A program made the position numbers and the translations under genes. From NCBI RefSeq assembly GCF_000725425.1, contig NZ_CP006019.1:806001-870000 (forward strand): DNA of 64,000 nt, given 5' to 3'. The notes beneath the pieces were generated by a model that worked only from the letters and a program-made list of their open reading frames with translations, made no database searches and was not told the DNA's origin. Source of the DNA: Palaeococcus pacificus DY20341. GTDB lineage: Archaea; Methanobacteriota_B; Thermococci; Thermococcales; Thermococcaceae. Below are positions 24,793 to 33,282 of this stretch, piece after piece (within the stretch, counting starts at the first letter, position 1; the number at the start of each line of letters is the position of its first letter).

Positions 24793-24948
24793 ATGGCAAG
24801 GTATAAGCCACTTGCAAAGAAGCTTAGACTCGCAAAAGCTGGTAAGCAAAATAGAAGGATTCCAGTTTGGGTAATCGTTAAGACAAACAGGAAGGTTATG
24901 AGCCACCCCAAGAGGAGATACTGGAGGAGGACAAAGCTTAAGGAGTGA
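24793..24948 (+). CDS. rpl39e: ribosomal protein L39e
   Basis: A 51-residue basic protein ([20 protein letters not shown] ... [21 protein letters not shown]) that lines the peptide exit tunnel. Length and sequence match archaeal L39e. ATG 24793 follows GGAGGGATTGAC; the promoter GCAAAGTTTAAATAAG lies at ~24719-24734, giving a leader of about 35 nt. It begins the L39e-L31e-aIF6-LX-prefoldin cluster, with 6 bp to L31e. Confidence 0.96.
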   Translation: MARYKPLAKKLRLAKAGKQNRRIPVWVIVKTNRKVMSHPKRRYWRRTKLKE

Positions 24949-24954
24949 TGAGCT

Positions 24955-25227
24955 ATGGCAGAGGAGAGAGTTTATACCATCCCTATTAGAAAAGTTAAGA
25001 AGATTGCTCCAAGGTGGAAGAGAGCTCCAAGGGCTGTCAAGTTCGTTAGAGAGTTCGTAGCAAGGCACACAAAGGCTCAAGAAGTTATCATCGGCAAGGA
25101 CGTCAACGAGAAGATATGGGAGCGCGGCATTGAGAAACCACCAAGCAAGCTTCGCGTTAAGGTCATAATTGACGAGAGGGAAACAGAGGAAGGCAAGATT
25201 AAGGTTGCCGAAGTTCACCTCGCTTGA
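24955..25227 (+). CDS. rpl31e: ribosomal protein L31e
   Basis: A 90-residue large-subunit protein near the exit tunnel: [70 protein letters not shown]. It is a full-length match to archaeal L31e. ATG 24955 follows GTGATGAGCT, directly after the L39e stop, so the two are co-translated. Confidence 0.97.
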   Translation: MAEERVYTIPIRKVKKIAPRWKRAPRAVKFVREFVARHTKAQEVIIGKDVNEKIWERGIEKPPSKLRVKVIIDERETEEGKIKVAEVHLA

Positions 25228-25268
25228 TTTTTACATTTTCCCTGTGAGGGAAAGCCGAGGGATAGAAG

Positions 25269-25952
25269 ATGCACATAGAAAGACTTGATTTTGAAAACTC
25301 ACCATACCTGGGAGTGTTTGGGTTAGCTACGGATAGAGTAGCTTTGATTAGAGAGGGGCTTCAGGAGAAGAAGCTCGATGTTCTTAAGGAAGTCCTAGGA
25401 GTTCCTTTAATTGAAACGAGCATTATGAAATCAAGAATCGTTGGTCTTTTATCTGTTGGGAACTCCAACGGCATTTTAACTACATACTACATTTGGGATG
25501 GCGAGCTTGAGAAAATTAGGAACTCGCTAAGAGAACTTGGCATAGATACACGGATTGAGCCTATGATGACTGCTTATACTGCACTCGGAAACCTTATTCT
25601 AGCCAATGACAAAGCCGCTTTAGTGAGTCCGAAGTTTTCAAGGGAAGAGGTCAAGTTCATCGAGGATGTGCTTGGTGTTGAAGTCGAGAGGGGCGTTATA
25701 GCGGAGTACCATGCCGTTGGGAGCGTTGGAGTTGTAACAAATAAAGGTGCTCTCGTTCATCCGGAGGCAACCGAGGAGGAGCTCGAATGGTTGAGCGACC
25801 TCTTTAAGGTTGATGTTTATGTTGGAACTGCCAACATGGGTGTTCCATTCGTTGGCTCATGTTTGCTGGCCAACTCAAACGGTGTTGTTGTAGGATCTCT
25901 AACAACCGGTCCCGAAATCGTCAAGATTGAGGAAGCTTTAGGATTCCTATGA
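25269..25952 (+). CDS. eif6: translation initiation factor aIF6
   Basis: A 227-residue ribosome anti-association factor with five pseudo-symmetric repeats (for example [77 protein letters not shown]). It binds the large subunit and blocks joining. The length is typical. It lies in the usual archaeal order between L31e and LX. Confidence 0.97.
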   Translation: MHIERLDFENSPYLGVFGLATDRVALIREGLQEKKLDVLKEVLGVPLIETSIMKSRIVGLLSVGNSNGILTTYYIWDGELEKIRNSLRELGIDTRIEPMMTAYTALGNLILANDKAALVSPKFSREEVKFIEDVLGVEVERGVIAEYHAVGSVGVVTNKGALVHPEATEEELEWLSDLFKVDVYVGTANMGVPFVGSCLLANSNGVVVGSLTTGPEIVKIEEALGFL

Positions 25953-25962
25953 GGTGAGGGGA

Positions 25963-26199
25963 ATGGAGGTTAAGGTATTCAGGGTTAGAGGAGTCTTTGA
26001 GAGGAACGGAAAGAAAGAGAAGTTCACAAGGGAATATAGGGGTTTGAAGGAAGAGGACATTAAAGAGCTTGTTTACTCCGAACTTGGAAGCAAGCACCGT
26101 GTTAAGAGGAACAAGGTCATCATAGAGTCAATCGAAGAGATAAAGCCAGAAGAAGCAGAAAACCCAATAGTTAGAAAGCTCAGCTTAGAACTCGCTTAA
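25963..26199 (+). CDS. rpl18a: ribosomal protein LX (L18ae/L20e)
   Basis: A 78-residue protein, [63 protein letters not shown] 25963 follows GAGGTGAGGGGA; an in-frame start at 25954 lies inside that site. It forms a half-length L18ae fold as in other archaea. It is co-transcribed with aIF6 and followed by a T-rich terminator. Confidence 0.95.
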   Translation: MEVKVFRVRGVFERNGKKEKFTREYRGLKEEDIKELVYSELGSKHRVKRNKVIIESIEEIKPEEAENPIVRKLSLELA

Positions 26200-26218
26200 T
26201 TTCGTTTTTCTCTTTTTC
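26200..26218 (+). terminator. T-rich terminator after rpl18a
   Basis: Two T5 runs within a pyrimidine-rich stretch immediately after the LX stop. They probably end the L39e-LX transcript, with prefoldin alpha then using its own promoter in the 150-bp gap. Confidence 0.45.
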
Positions 26219-26350
26219 AAAGGGATGGGACTATTTTCTAATGATTCTCTGTTTGATCTTAACTCGTTATCTTTCCGTTGGTTATACAACTTTCAAAGTT
26301 ACCAACATCCTTAAAAGTAGCTTTTCCCATTTCTCCTTGGAGGTGAAGTT

Positions 26351-26797
26351 ATGGCTCAAAGTGAGGAGGCACTCCAAAAGTTGGCTTATGAGTATCAGCT
26401 TTTGCAGGCTCAAGCCCAGTTGCTAGCTCAAAACCTCGAGCTCCTAACTTTAGGAATGAACGAGTTCAAAGCGGTTAAAGAAACGTTAGAGAAGCTCAAG
26501 GAAGTTGAAGATGAAAAGCCGGAAATTTTAGTTCCTATCGGCGCCGGTTCATTCTTAAAGGGTCAAATTGTGGACAAGGAAAATGCGATAGTCAGCGTTG
26601 GGGCTGGATACGCGATAGAGAAGAGCTTAGACGATGCTATAGGCTACTTAGATAGCAGGGTTAAGGAGTATGAGGAAGCGATAAAGAAGACTCAGGAAAG
26701 TCTTCACCAAATAGAGCACAAGCTCCAAGAGCTGGCTATAAAAGCCCAAAAACTTCAGCAGGAGCAGGCAATGAAGTTTAATGTTCCAAGGAAGTGA
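26351..26797 (+). CDS. pfdA: prefoldin alpha subunit
   Basis: A 148-residue chaperone subunit with the prefoldin alpha pattern of long N- and C-terminal coiled-coil helices (residues 1-50 and 100-148) around a beta-hairpin pair ([40 protein letters not shown]). It transfers unfolded proteins to the thermosome. ATG 26351 follows GGAGGTGAAGTT. The usual next gene ftsY is absent here; a convergent epimerase follows instead. Confidence 0.95.
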   Translation: MAQSEEALQKLAYEYQLLQAQAQLLAQNLELLTLGMNEFKAVKETLEKLKEVEDEKPEILVPIGAGSFLKGQIVDKENAIVSVGAGYAIEKSLDDAIGYLDSRVKEYEEAIKKTQESLHQIEHKLQELAIKAQKLQQEQAMKFNVPRK

Positions 26798-26824
26798 GCT
26801 TTGCCCTTCTATCTTTTCTGTATT

Positions 26825-27742
26825 TCATCCTTTCTTATACCACTCCACCGTCCTTAGCAGGCCCTCCTCAAGGCTGTACTTTGGTTCAAAGCCGAGCTCT
26901 CTAATTTCGCTTACATCCGCTAAGCTGTGCCTTATATCTCCCGGCCTTGGCTTATCAAATAGTATTGAGCTCTTTGAATTGGTTGCATCGATTATCTTCA
27001 AAGCGAGCTCTAAAATGGTAGTCTGCTCCCCTCTAGCCACGTTAAATACTCTCCCATCTGCTCTAGAACTTTCCGCAGCGAGGATATTTGCACTAACTAC
27101 ATCTTTAATATAGATGAAATCCCGCGTCTGCTTTCCATCTCCATAGATTACTAGCGGCTCATTCCTAAGGGCGCGGTTTATGAAGATGCTTATAACTCCC
27201 GCATATTGGTTGTATCCCTGTCTAGGCCCAAATACATTGAAGTATCTTAGAGACACAGTTGGGATGCCATAGAGTTCGTGAAACACTTTTAGGTAGTACT
27301 CTGCACTTACTTTGCTCACGCCATAGGGGGATAGTGGGTTTGGCTTTTCGCTCTCTTTAAGGGGAAGGTTCTGGTTGTCGCCATAGACAGCAGCAGAAGA
27401 GGCAAAAATCATCTTTCCATGCCCTTCGATTAAAGCCCTCAAAATGTTAAGCGTCCCAAGAACATTGATTTCTTCCGCAAGGAGTGGCTTTTCGACGCTC
27501 TCAACAACGCTCACTAAAGCAGCCTCATGAAAAACGTAGTCTGCTTGGGAGATGAGATCTGCTATGCTCTCGTAGTCCCTAACATCTGCTTGGATGAATT
27601 TGACGTTTGGAGGCACGTTTTCAAGATTTCCAGTGTAGAGGTTGTCAATTACAATCACTTCGTTTTTCTCGCTCAGCTCCTCGGCGATGTGGGAGCCTAT
27701 GAATCCAGCCCCTCCAGTGACCACTATGAGCTTGTTCTTCAT
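26825..27742 (-). CDS. galE: NAD-dependent epimerase, UDP-glucose 4-epimerase type
   Basis: A 305-residue extended SDR. The NAD-binding Rossmann motif is VTGGAGFIGSH (residues 8-18); the catalytic residues are in SSAAVYGD and YGVSK (YxxxK). Sequence (SLRYFNVFGPRQ, IYGDGKQTRDFIYIKDV) fits archaeal UDP-glucose/UDP-sugar 4-epimerases used in surface glycan or N-glycan synthesis. It is monocistronic, facing prefoldin alpha. Exact sugar specificity is inferred. Confidence 0.85.
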   Translation of the reverse strand: MKNKLIVVTGGAGFIGSHIAEELSEKNEVIVIDNLYTGNLENVPPNVKFIQADVRDYESIADLISQADYVFHEAALVSVVESVEKPLLAEEINVLGTLNILRALIEGHGKMIFASSAAVYGDNQNLPLKESEKPNPLSPYGVSKVSAEYYLKVFHELYGIPTVSLRYFNVFGPRQGYNQYAGVISIFINRALRNEPLVIYGDGKQTRDFIYIKDVVSANILAAESSRADGRVFNVARGEQTTILELALKIIDATNSKSSILFDKPRPGDIRHSLADVSEIRELGFEPKYSLEEGLLRTVEWYKKG

Positions 27743-27771
27743 ACCGCATCGAATAGAATACAGTAAAGCGC

Positions 27772-28047
27772 TTAAAATGTTTTTCTCTTTTTCACGTGAT
27801 CCTCGATTATCTCTTTTGAAAGCATCTTTCCTTCAGCCTTCAGCTTTTCATAGAGTTCCTCTATATCTTCTAGTATGTACATTATTTCCTCCAGAATACT
27901 CTTGCTTTTGTTCCACGGGATGGCATATCTGAATTCGAGTATTTCTGCTATGTCCTCTATCGTAAAAACGGCCAGCACTTTAAACGTCTGGCTGTCAACA
28001 ACTTGTACGCCCTCTTTTGTAAGGGCAAGCTTTACTTCACTGTCCAT
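27772..28047 (-). CDS. hypothetical protein (91 residues)
   Basis: ATG 28047 follows GGTGGTATT; longer upstream reading is hydrophobic and improbable. A predicted N-terminal beta hairpin (EVKLALTKEGVQVVDSQTFKVLAVFTIEDIAEILEFRYAIPW) is followed by an acidic coiled helix (ILEEIMYILEDIEELYEKLKAEGKMLSKEIIEDHVKKRK). No known family was recognised. It lies between the epimerase and the mevalonate operon, with probable own promoter TATTTCAAAC-rich region upstream. Confidence 0.65.
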   Translation of the reverse strand: MDSEVKLALTKEGVQVVDSQTFKVLAVFTIEDIAEILEFRYAIPWNKSKSILEEIMYILEDIEELYEKLKAEGKMLSKEIIEDHVKKRKTF

Positions 28048-28139
28048 AATACCACCAAATAACTTTATGTATTTCAAACATTTTAAGAATTGTGCAAAGT
28101 GTAGGAGTATTAAAAGGAATAAAAAGAAAACGCTACAAC

Positions 28140-28547
28140 TCACTTAATTGGTGGTCTGAATTTGTAGGCGTAGAGGATTAGTCCGTCTTCTCCGAACTCC
28201 CGAATCTTCCTCGTTACCATCTCGACTTCCATGCCGAAGTCTATCTCCTCAGGGTCAACGTCTGTGAGCTGAGCAAACACTATTGGGCCTTCCTCAAGCT
28301 CGATTAAAGCTAGGGGATATGGTTTAACGTATTCGAAGCCGCTCGGTGGGTTCCTAACTATTGTCCAGCTGAGGACTTTTCCCTTTCCACTTAGCTGGAC
28401 ATCTTCCATCTCTCTGCTTCCGCACTCGTCACATACTTGTCTTGGAGGAAAGTGAACTTTACCACAGCTCTTACACTTTGTACCGACTAAGCGGTACTTC
28501 TCTTTAAAGTGTCTCCAATATCTGGCTACCTGCATTGGCCTCGCCAT
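28140..28547 (-). CDS. DUF35-type zinc-ribbon/OB-fold protein
   Basis: A 135-residue protein that bridges acetoacetyl-CoA thiolase and HMG-CoA synthase in the archaeal complex. The rubredoxin-like zinc ribbon is CKSCGKVHFPPRQVCDECGS (residues ~24-43); the OB fold (GKGKVLSWTIVRNPPSGFEYVKPYPLALIELEEGPIVFAQL) follows. It is the third gene of the operon, 1 bp after the thiolase. In Methanothermococcus the homologous scaffold lets intermediates be channelled between the two enzymes. Confidence 0.93.
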   Translation of the reverse strand: MARPMQVARYWRHFKEKYRLVGTKCKSCGKVHFPPRQVCDECGSREMEDVQLSGKGKVLSWTIVRNPPSGFEYVKPYPLALIELEEGPIVFAQLTDVDPEEIDFGMEVEMVTRKIREFGEDGLILYAYKFRPPIK

Positions 28548-28548
28548 T

Positions 28549-29706
28549 TTAAACCCTCCTCAGAATGCTAATTGTTATATTCGAACCTGTTCCACCAATA
28601 TTTTGAGTTAGGGCAATTTCTGGGTCTGGTACTTGGTTTGGTGATTCTCCCCTAAGCTGCCACACTGCTTCGACAGTTTGATAGACACCTGTGGCACCGA
28701 CGGGGTGTCCTCTTGACTTTAGACCTCCTAAAGTCTGTATTGGGTAATCTCCATCGATTGCTATTTGTCCCTCTTTTGCTAATTTGACACCCTCTCCTCT
28801 TTTTGCTATGCCTATGGACTCCAAGCTAAGAGCAGCCATTATTGTAAATGCATCATGAATCTCGAAAAGGTCTATATCCTTTGCCTCTATGCCTGCCATC
28901 TTGTAGGCCTTTTCAGCGGCAACTTTTGCAGCTTTCAGGGTTAAAAGTTCCTTCCTATTGGCGAGGTTTATCGTGTCGATTGCCCTTCCCATTCCTGCAA
29001 CTTCAACCATCTTGGCCTTATCAACGAATTCTTTGGCTTTTTCCTCGGTGGTTATTATCACTGCAGCTGCACCATCGCACATGGGAGAAGCATCGAAGAG
29101 TTTTATTGGGTCTGAAATGTACGGGCTCCTGAGGACTGTTTCTAACTTAATTGGTCTCTTAAACATGGCATATGGATTCTTTGCTCCATTTATGTGTGCA
29201 TTAACTGCAAAATGAGCTAAATCTTCCTCAGTATAGCCATACTCCTTCATGTAGAGCCTCATGATGAGAGCATTTAATGCTACAAAACTTGCTCCGTGGA
29301 AGAGTTCATATTCTGAATCTGCTGCATATCCTAAATAGCGTGTGCCATCGCTTGGCCAAGCGTCGGTCATCTTCTCGACACCAACAACGGCAACTACCTC
29401 TTCAAGGCCGCTCATGACTGCTTTAACTCCCTCTTGAACTGCTGCTCCTCCACTTGCACAAGCAGCCTCAATCTTAACAGCAGGAATGTTTCCCAATCCC
29501 GCAAAGTCTGCTATTAGGGCACCTAAGTTTTCCTGCTCTATGAAGCTTCCAGACGCCATGTTTCCAACATAAAGTGAATCAACCTTATCAACGCCTGCAT
29601 CTTCCATAGCATTAAGCAAAGCTTCAACGGCCATGTCCCTCAAGCTAGTTCTCCAGTGCTCTCCAACAGGGACTGCACCAACACCAATGATAACCGGCTT
29701 CCTCAT
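28549..29706 (-). CDS. acetoacetyl-CoA thiolase
   Basis: A 385-residue thiolase that condenses two acetyl-CoA, the first step of the mevalonate pathway for archaeal lipids. ATG 29706 follows AGGTGGTTAAA. The nucleophilic cysteine is in KIEAACASGGAA; EIHDAFT and GGLKSRGHPVGATGVYQ (catalytic His) are present. The C-terminal active-site segment reads NIGGTGSN rather than CxGG, as in the archaeal SCP2-like branch. It sits between HMG-CoA synthase and DUF35. Confidence 0.93.
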   Translation of the reverse strand: MRKPVIIGVGAVPVGEHWRTSLRDMAVEALLNAMEDAGVDKVDSLYVGNMASGSFIEQENLGALIADFAGLGNIPAVKIEAACASGGAAVQEGVKAVMSGLEEVVAVVGVEKMTDAWPSDGTRYLGYAADSEYELFHGASFVALNALIMRLYMKEYGYTEEDLAHFAVNAHINGAKNPYAMFKRPIKLETVLRSPYISDPIKLFDASPMCDGAAAVIITTEEKAKEFVDKAKMVEVAGMGRAIDTINLANRKELLTLKAAKVAAEKAYKMAGIEAKDIDLFEIHDAFTIMAALSLESIGIAKRGEGVKLAKEGQIAIDGDYPIQTLGGLKSRGHPVGATGVYQTVEAVWQLRGESPNQVPDPEIALTQNIGGTGSNITISILRRV

Positions 29707-29716
29707 TTTAACCACC

Positions 29717-30769
29717 TCACATTATATACTTGCCTCTGTGCTTCGCGTAGAGGGCGTAGTCTATGTATTTCTTTCTATTTACGTAGTCCATTGTTTTTGG
29801 AGCCAAATCTCTTTTCTCTTCTATAGCGTCTTGAACCACGAGTGAGAATGCATCGCTTCCAGCACCGCTTCCAAAGCTTACCCAAAGAATCCTGTCGCCT
29901 GGCTTAGCTATGTCTAAAACCGCTGAAACGCCAACTAACGTAGCACCGCTGTAAGTGTTTCCTATTATCCCGGTTAAGAGACCCGGTAGTACCTTCTCCT
30001 TTGGAATTCCCAATATCTTCGCAACTGTTAGTGGGAACTTAACATTTGGCTGGTGAAAGACAGCGTAATCAAAATCGCTTGGAGAATAGCCGAGTTCTTC
30101 CATTAAACCCTTAGCAGCACTCACAATTTGGTGGAAGTATGCTGGTTCTCCTGTGAACCTGTTGCCGTGTCTTGGGTAGTGCTCGTGTTGCCTCCTCCAA
30201 AAGTCGGGGGTATCGGTTACATAGGAATAGCTTCCCTCAAAGTAGGCAATCGTCTCACTACTCTTCTCTCCAACGATGTATGCCGCGCCTCCAGCGGAGG
30301 CTGTGAACTCCAAGTGATCGCCAGGTCTGCCTTGGGCTGTATCAGAACCAATTGCCATAGCATATTTGGCCATTCCACTTCCAACAAATCCTATAGAAGC
30401 TTGTAATGCCTCGGTTCCAGCTTTACAAGCAAACTCAAAATCAGCTGCATCTAACTCAGGTGTAGCGCCTATGGCTTCGGCTATTACGGTGGCGCTTGGT
30501 TTGACGGCATAAGGCTTTGACTCCGTTCCAAACCAAATCGCTCTAATCTCTTTAGGATCAATTTGAGCCCTTTTCAAAGCGTTTCTCGCAGCTTCGATGC
30601 CTATTGTTAAGGCATCTTCATCTAAATTATTCACGGACTTTTCTTGGATTGGGAAACTGCTTATTCCCCAAACTCTCCCAATTTCCTCCGCTTTTATGCG
30701 GAACATTGGGACATATGCTCCATATCCAACAATACCAACATCCTTTATTGGTTTTAACAGTCTTCTCAT
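29717..30769 (-). CDS. hydroxymethylglutaryl-CoA synthase
   Basis: A 350-residue HMG-CoA synthase, the second mevalonate step. ATG 30769 follows AAGGTGATGCCG. The catalytic cysteine is C115 in [13 protein letters not shown], with [10 protein letters not shown] carrying the histidine and [12 protein letters not shown] the C-terminal loop. It is first in the HMGCS-thiolase-DUF35 operon conserved across archaea. The promoter is in the 165-bp divergent region shared with the AIM24 gene. Confidence 0.95.
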   Translation of the reverse strand: MRRLLKPIKDVGIVGYGAYVPMFRIKAEEIGRVWGISSFPIQEKSVNNLDEDALTIGIEAARNALKRAQIDPKEIRAIWFGTESKPYAVKPSATVIAEAIGATPELDAADFEFACKAGTEALQASIGFVGSGMAKYAMAIGSDTAQGRPGDHLEFTASAGGAAYIVGEKSSETIAYFEGSYSYVTDTPDFWRRQHEHYPRHGNRFTGEPAYFHQIVSAAKGLMEELGYSPSDFDYAVFHQPNVKFPLTVAKILGIPKEKVLPGLLTGIIGNTYSGATLVGVSAVLDIAKPGDRILWVSFGSGAGSDAFSLVVQDAIEEKRDLAPKTMDYVNRKKYIDYALYAKHRGKYIM

Positions 30770-30934
30770 CGGCATCACCTTGTTAGTTCATAAGAGTTAA
30801 ATTTCAAACGTTCCTTGATGGATAAAGCGGGTTATTATAAAAGCCTTTCGGTAAAAGTGAAAGCATATTTCGTCAATTATCGATAGGAAGCCCTATATAC
30901 TATCGTTTAGAGTTATCACTAGGTGGATAATACG

Positions 30935-31603
30935 ATGAGGTATGAAATTTTGCACAAGCCAAGTTTTAGCTTGGTTGAAGTAGAGCTTGAAGAAGGAGAG
31001 GTCATTCAAGCCGAAGCGGGTGCTATGGTTCACATGAGCCCGAACATAAGACTGGAAACAAAAGCTAAAGGTGGCATTTTTGGAGCCTTGAAGCGCTCAA
31101 TGCTCGGCGGTGAAAGCTTTTTCATCAACAAGTTTAGGGCCGAAGGTGGAAAAGGAGTAGTAGGATTTGCACCGGCATATATGGGGGATATTGAAGTTTT
31201 TGAGCTTAACGGCACATTGTACGCTCAAAGTGGAGCTTTTTTGGCTAGCTCAGAGAACATAGATATCAACACCAAGTGGGGAGGAGCAAAAACATTCTTT
31301 GGGCGTGAAGGCCTATTCTTACTCAAAATGACAGGTCAGGGAACGGTTTTTCTCTCAAGTTTTGGGGCAATATACAAGAAGGAACTTCACAACGAGCGCT
31401 TTATAATAGACACCGGCCATTTAGTGGCCTTCAGCGAGGGATTAGACTTCAATTTAAGGCGCGTTGGAGGCTTAAAGAGCACATTATTTAGCGGTGAGGG
31501 ATTAGTCGCAGAATTCTATGGGACTGGGACTCTTTATATCCAAACGAGAAGTTTAGATAGCTTTTTGAGCTGGATTATTCCATATCTGCCGAGTAAAGAG
31601 TGA
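30935..31603 (+). CDS. AIM24/DUF124-family protein
   Basis: A 222-residue beta-rich protein: RYEILHKPSFSLVEVELEEGEVIQAEAGAMVHMSPNIRLETKAKGGIFGALKRSMLGGESFFINKF, then GGAKTFFGREGLFLLKMTGQGTVFLSSFGAI, and a C-terminal LYIQTRSLDSF. ATG 30935 follows AGGTGGATAATACG. These proteins form trimers of double-stranded beta helices; function is unknown, with mitochondrial AIM24 as a eukaryotic relative. It is monocistronic with a T-rich terminator. Confidence 0.88.
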   Translation: MRYEILHKPSFSLVEVELEEGEVIQAEAGAMVHMSPNIRLETKAKGGIFGALKRSMLGGESFFINKFRAEGGKGVVGFAPAYMGDIEVFELNGTLYAQSGAFLASSENIDINTKWGGAKTFFGREGLFLLKMTGQGTVFLSSFGAIYKKELHNERFIIDTGHLVAFSEGLDFNLRRVGGLKSTLFSGEGLVAEFYGTGTLYIQTRSLDSFLSWIIPYLPSKE

Positions 31604-31607
31604 CAAC

Positions 31608-31620
31608 TCTTTCTTTTTTT
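31608..31620 (+). terminator. T-rich terminator after the AIM24 gene
   Basis: A pyrimidine run with seven consecutive T right after the AIM24 stop, upstream of the regulator gene promoter. Confidence 0.5.
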
Positions 31621-31655
31621 CACGTTAAACTTTTAAATTTAGATTCTCTTCTAGT

Positions 31656-31671
31656 TTTAGGTGCGTCTAAA
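31656..31671. promoter_or_regulatory. DtxR-type palindrome overlapping the regulator's ribosome site
   Basis: TTTAGGTGCGTCTAAA is an imperfect 16-bp palindrome (TTTAG/CTAAA arms). The left half TTTAGG resembles the TTAGG half-sites of DtxR/IdeR-type operators. It ends one base before the GTG start and contains the GGTG ribosome site, so a bound repressor would block its own gene. Confidence 0.45.
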
Positions 31672-32082
31672 GTGGTGAGCCCACAAGCTGAGGACTACTT
31701 GAAGTGCATTTATCTCTTAAAAGAGAGAGGTGAAAACGTTAAAAATTCTTCCATCGCTGCATATTTGGGAGTTTCGCCTGCAACAGTCACGGAAATGATG
31801 CAAAAGCTCAGCAAAGAAGGTTTTATTAAGTATGTCCCTTATAAAGGCGTTGATTTGACGAAAAAGGGATTTAACGTGGCACAGAAGCTGATATGGAAGC
31901 ACCGCATAATAGAGTGCTTTTTAAGAGATGTCCTGGGTTATGAAGATATGGCAAAGATACATTTTGAAGCATGCAAGCTCGAACATTCGGCAAGCGACGA
32001 ATTTGTGGAGAAGCTGTGTGGTATCTTAAACAACCCAAAAGTGTGCCCTCATGGAAGGGAAATTCCAAAGATAAGAGAATAA
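31672..32082 (+). CDS. DtxR/MntR-family metal-dependent regulator
   Basis: A 136-residue regulator. GTG 31672 (or 31675) is chosen because MVSPQAEDYLKCIYLLKERGENV is the conserved DtxR start and AGGTG lies upstream. The winged helix-turn-helix is SSIAAYLGVSPATVTEMMQKLSKEGFIKYVPYKGVDLTKKG; the dimerisation/metal domain is HRIIECFLRDVLGY ... HFEACKLEHSASDEFVEKL with metal ligands Cys, Glu and His in EACKLEH, plus CPHGREIP. There is no SH3 domain. It probably senses Fe2+ or Mn2+ and may autoregulate through the adjacent palindrome. Confidence 0.92.
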   Translation: MVSPQAEDYLKCIYLLKERGENVKNSSIAAYLGVSPATVTEMMQKLSKEGFIKYVPYKGVDLTKKGFNVAQKLIWKHRIIECFLRDVLGYEDMAKIHFEACKLEHSASDEFVEKLCGILNNPKVCPHGREIPKIRE

Positions 32083-32087
32083 TGGAG

Positions 32088-32504
32088 CTAATCTTTTTCA
32101 ACCGAGACGTTAACAGGCGTTGCGTTCATTATGTTCTCACCAATTGGGCACCTTTCCTCGACTTTTTCTAGCCACTCTGAGAGTTTTTCTTCTGGAATAT
32201 CGCCTTTTACCTTCACTTTAACCTCTATCTCCTTGTAGCCAGCTCTGTCCTCAACGTTCTTACCCATCAGCCTGTCTGTGTTTATCCTGCCAGTCACTTT
32301 GATGTGTATCTTCTCAATGTTTAAACCCATCTCTTTAGCTACCATGAATCCAACTATGTTTATGCAGCCTGCCAGAGCAGCTAATATATACTCAAGGGGA
32401 CTTGATTCATCTTTATCCACAATGTATTCGAAGCTTTTTCCTTTAACAATCATTCTTGTGGGAGAAACGCTCTCTCCAGAAACGCGTACTTTTATGTTGG
32501 GCAT
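32088..32504 (-). CDS. OsmC-family peroxiredoxin-like protein
   Basis: A 138-residue OsmC/YhfA-fold protein. ATG 32504 follows GGTGATTGCT. The two conserved cysteines are in LAALAGCINIVGFMVAKEMGL and VEERCPIGENI, the pair used for organic hydroperoxide reduction. The start is MPNIKVRVSGESVSPTRM. It converges with the metal regulator gene with a 5-bp gap. A detoxification role fits the family; the physiological reductant is unknown. Confidence 0.9.
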   Translation of the reverse strand: MPNIKVRVSGESVSPTRMIVKGKSFEYIVDKDESSPLEYILAALAGCINIVGFMVAKEMGLNIEKIHIKVTGRINTDRLMGKNVEDRAGYKEIEVKVKVKGDIPEEKLSEWLEKVEERCPIGENIMNATPVNVSVEKD

Positions 32505-32597
32505 AGCAATCACCATTTACAATTGGAAAGATTTGTATAAAAATTCTTCTCCCACCTTTGGTTTTGGACTGAGAGTTAAAAGAGTAGAAAAGAAAGC

Positions 32598-33278
32598 TTA
32601 AGGCTTTCTAACCACAATTAAAGCGTGGTCTTTTTCGTAGGGCTCAAGGGATAATCTTTCTACCACTTCAAAGTACGTGCTCAGCTCTTCTTCAACTTCC
32701 TTGAAAACCTGCTCAGGTGGCTTTGTAACGTCAATACTTCTGCTCTTGATGGATATCATAGCGTAGCCGCCTTTCTTGAGATATGCTTTAGCGTTGTCGA
32801 TTAAAATCTTGGCCTGTGTGGGCTGTGCAACGTCCTCGAAGATTACATCAACTTTTGTCACCACTGCCCTATACTCTTCGGGCTTAGTTGCATCACCGAG
32901 TATTGGGATAATGTTCTTCCTCTCGTAGACTAAAGGCACAAGCTCTCTCAAAACCCTCGGCGAGAACTCAACACCGTATACTTTGCCTTCCCACCCGACG
33001 ATGTCGCTAACGTGTGAAGCGGTTGTTCCGCTCGCTATTCCCAAATATAGGACGCTCTTTCCTGGTTTGATTGGGAAGTGCTTTAGTCCATTTAGTATAG
33101 CCGCTCCAAGCTTTGAACGCCTTGGATTCCAAATCCTGTACTCCTCTTTCTCCCACTTTACAATGCGCTCTCCATAGACTTTTTGCCCTGGGACGAGGTT
33201 CTTCGTCGCTATTTTCTCGCTCCCGTCATCATCAATGAAGATATAAACGCCAGGGAATTTGTGCTTTTTAATCTTCAT
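32598..33278 (-). CDS. flpA: fibrillarin-like rRNA/tRNA 2'-O-methyltransferase
   Basis: A 226-residue SAM-dependent catalytic subunit of C/D sRNPs. The SAM-binding motif is [51 protein letters not shown] and [12 protein letters not shown] are the other conserved blocks (K-D-K-H tetrad region). It starts 4 bp after the nop5 stop and the two form the standard archaeal operon. The guide RNAs would include the three candidates in the first 10 kb. Confidence 0.97.
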   Translation of the reverse strand: MKIKKHKFPGVYIFIDDDGSEKIATKNLVPGQKVYGERIVKWEKEEYRIWNPRRSKLGAAILNGLKHFPIKPGKSVLYLGIASGTTASHVSDIVGWEGKVYGVEFSPRVLRELVPLVYERKNIIPILGDATKPEEYRAVVTKVDVIFEDVAQPTQAKILIDNAKAYLKKGGYAMISIKSRSIDVTKPPEQVFKEVEEELSTYFEVVERLSLEPYEKDHALIVVRKP

Positions 33279-33282
33279 TCAC

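Noticed and set aside
30917-30933. TATCAC-like element upstream of the AIM24 gene (TTATCAC...GTGGATAA), possible TGM
   Set aside because: The spacing between the half-sites is wrong for TATCAC-N5-GTGATA and the right half has an extra G. It also overlaps the AGGTG ribosome site, which explains part of the match.
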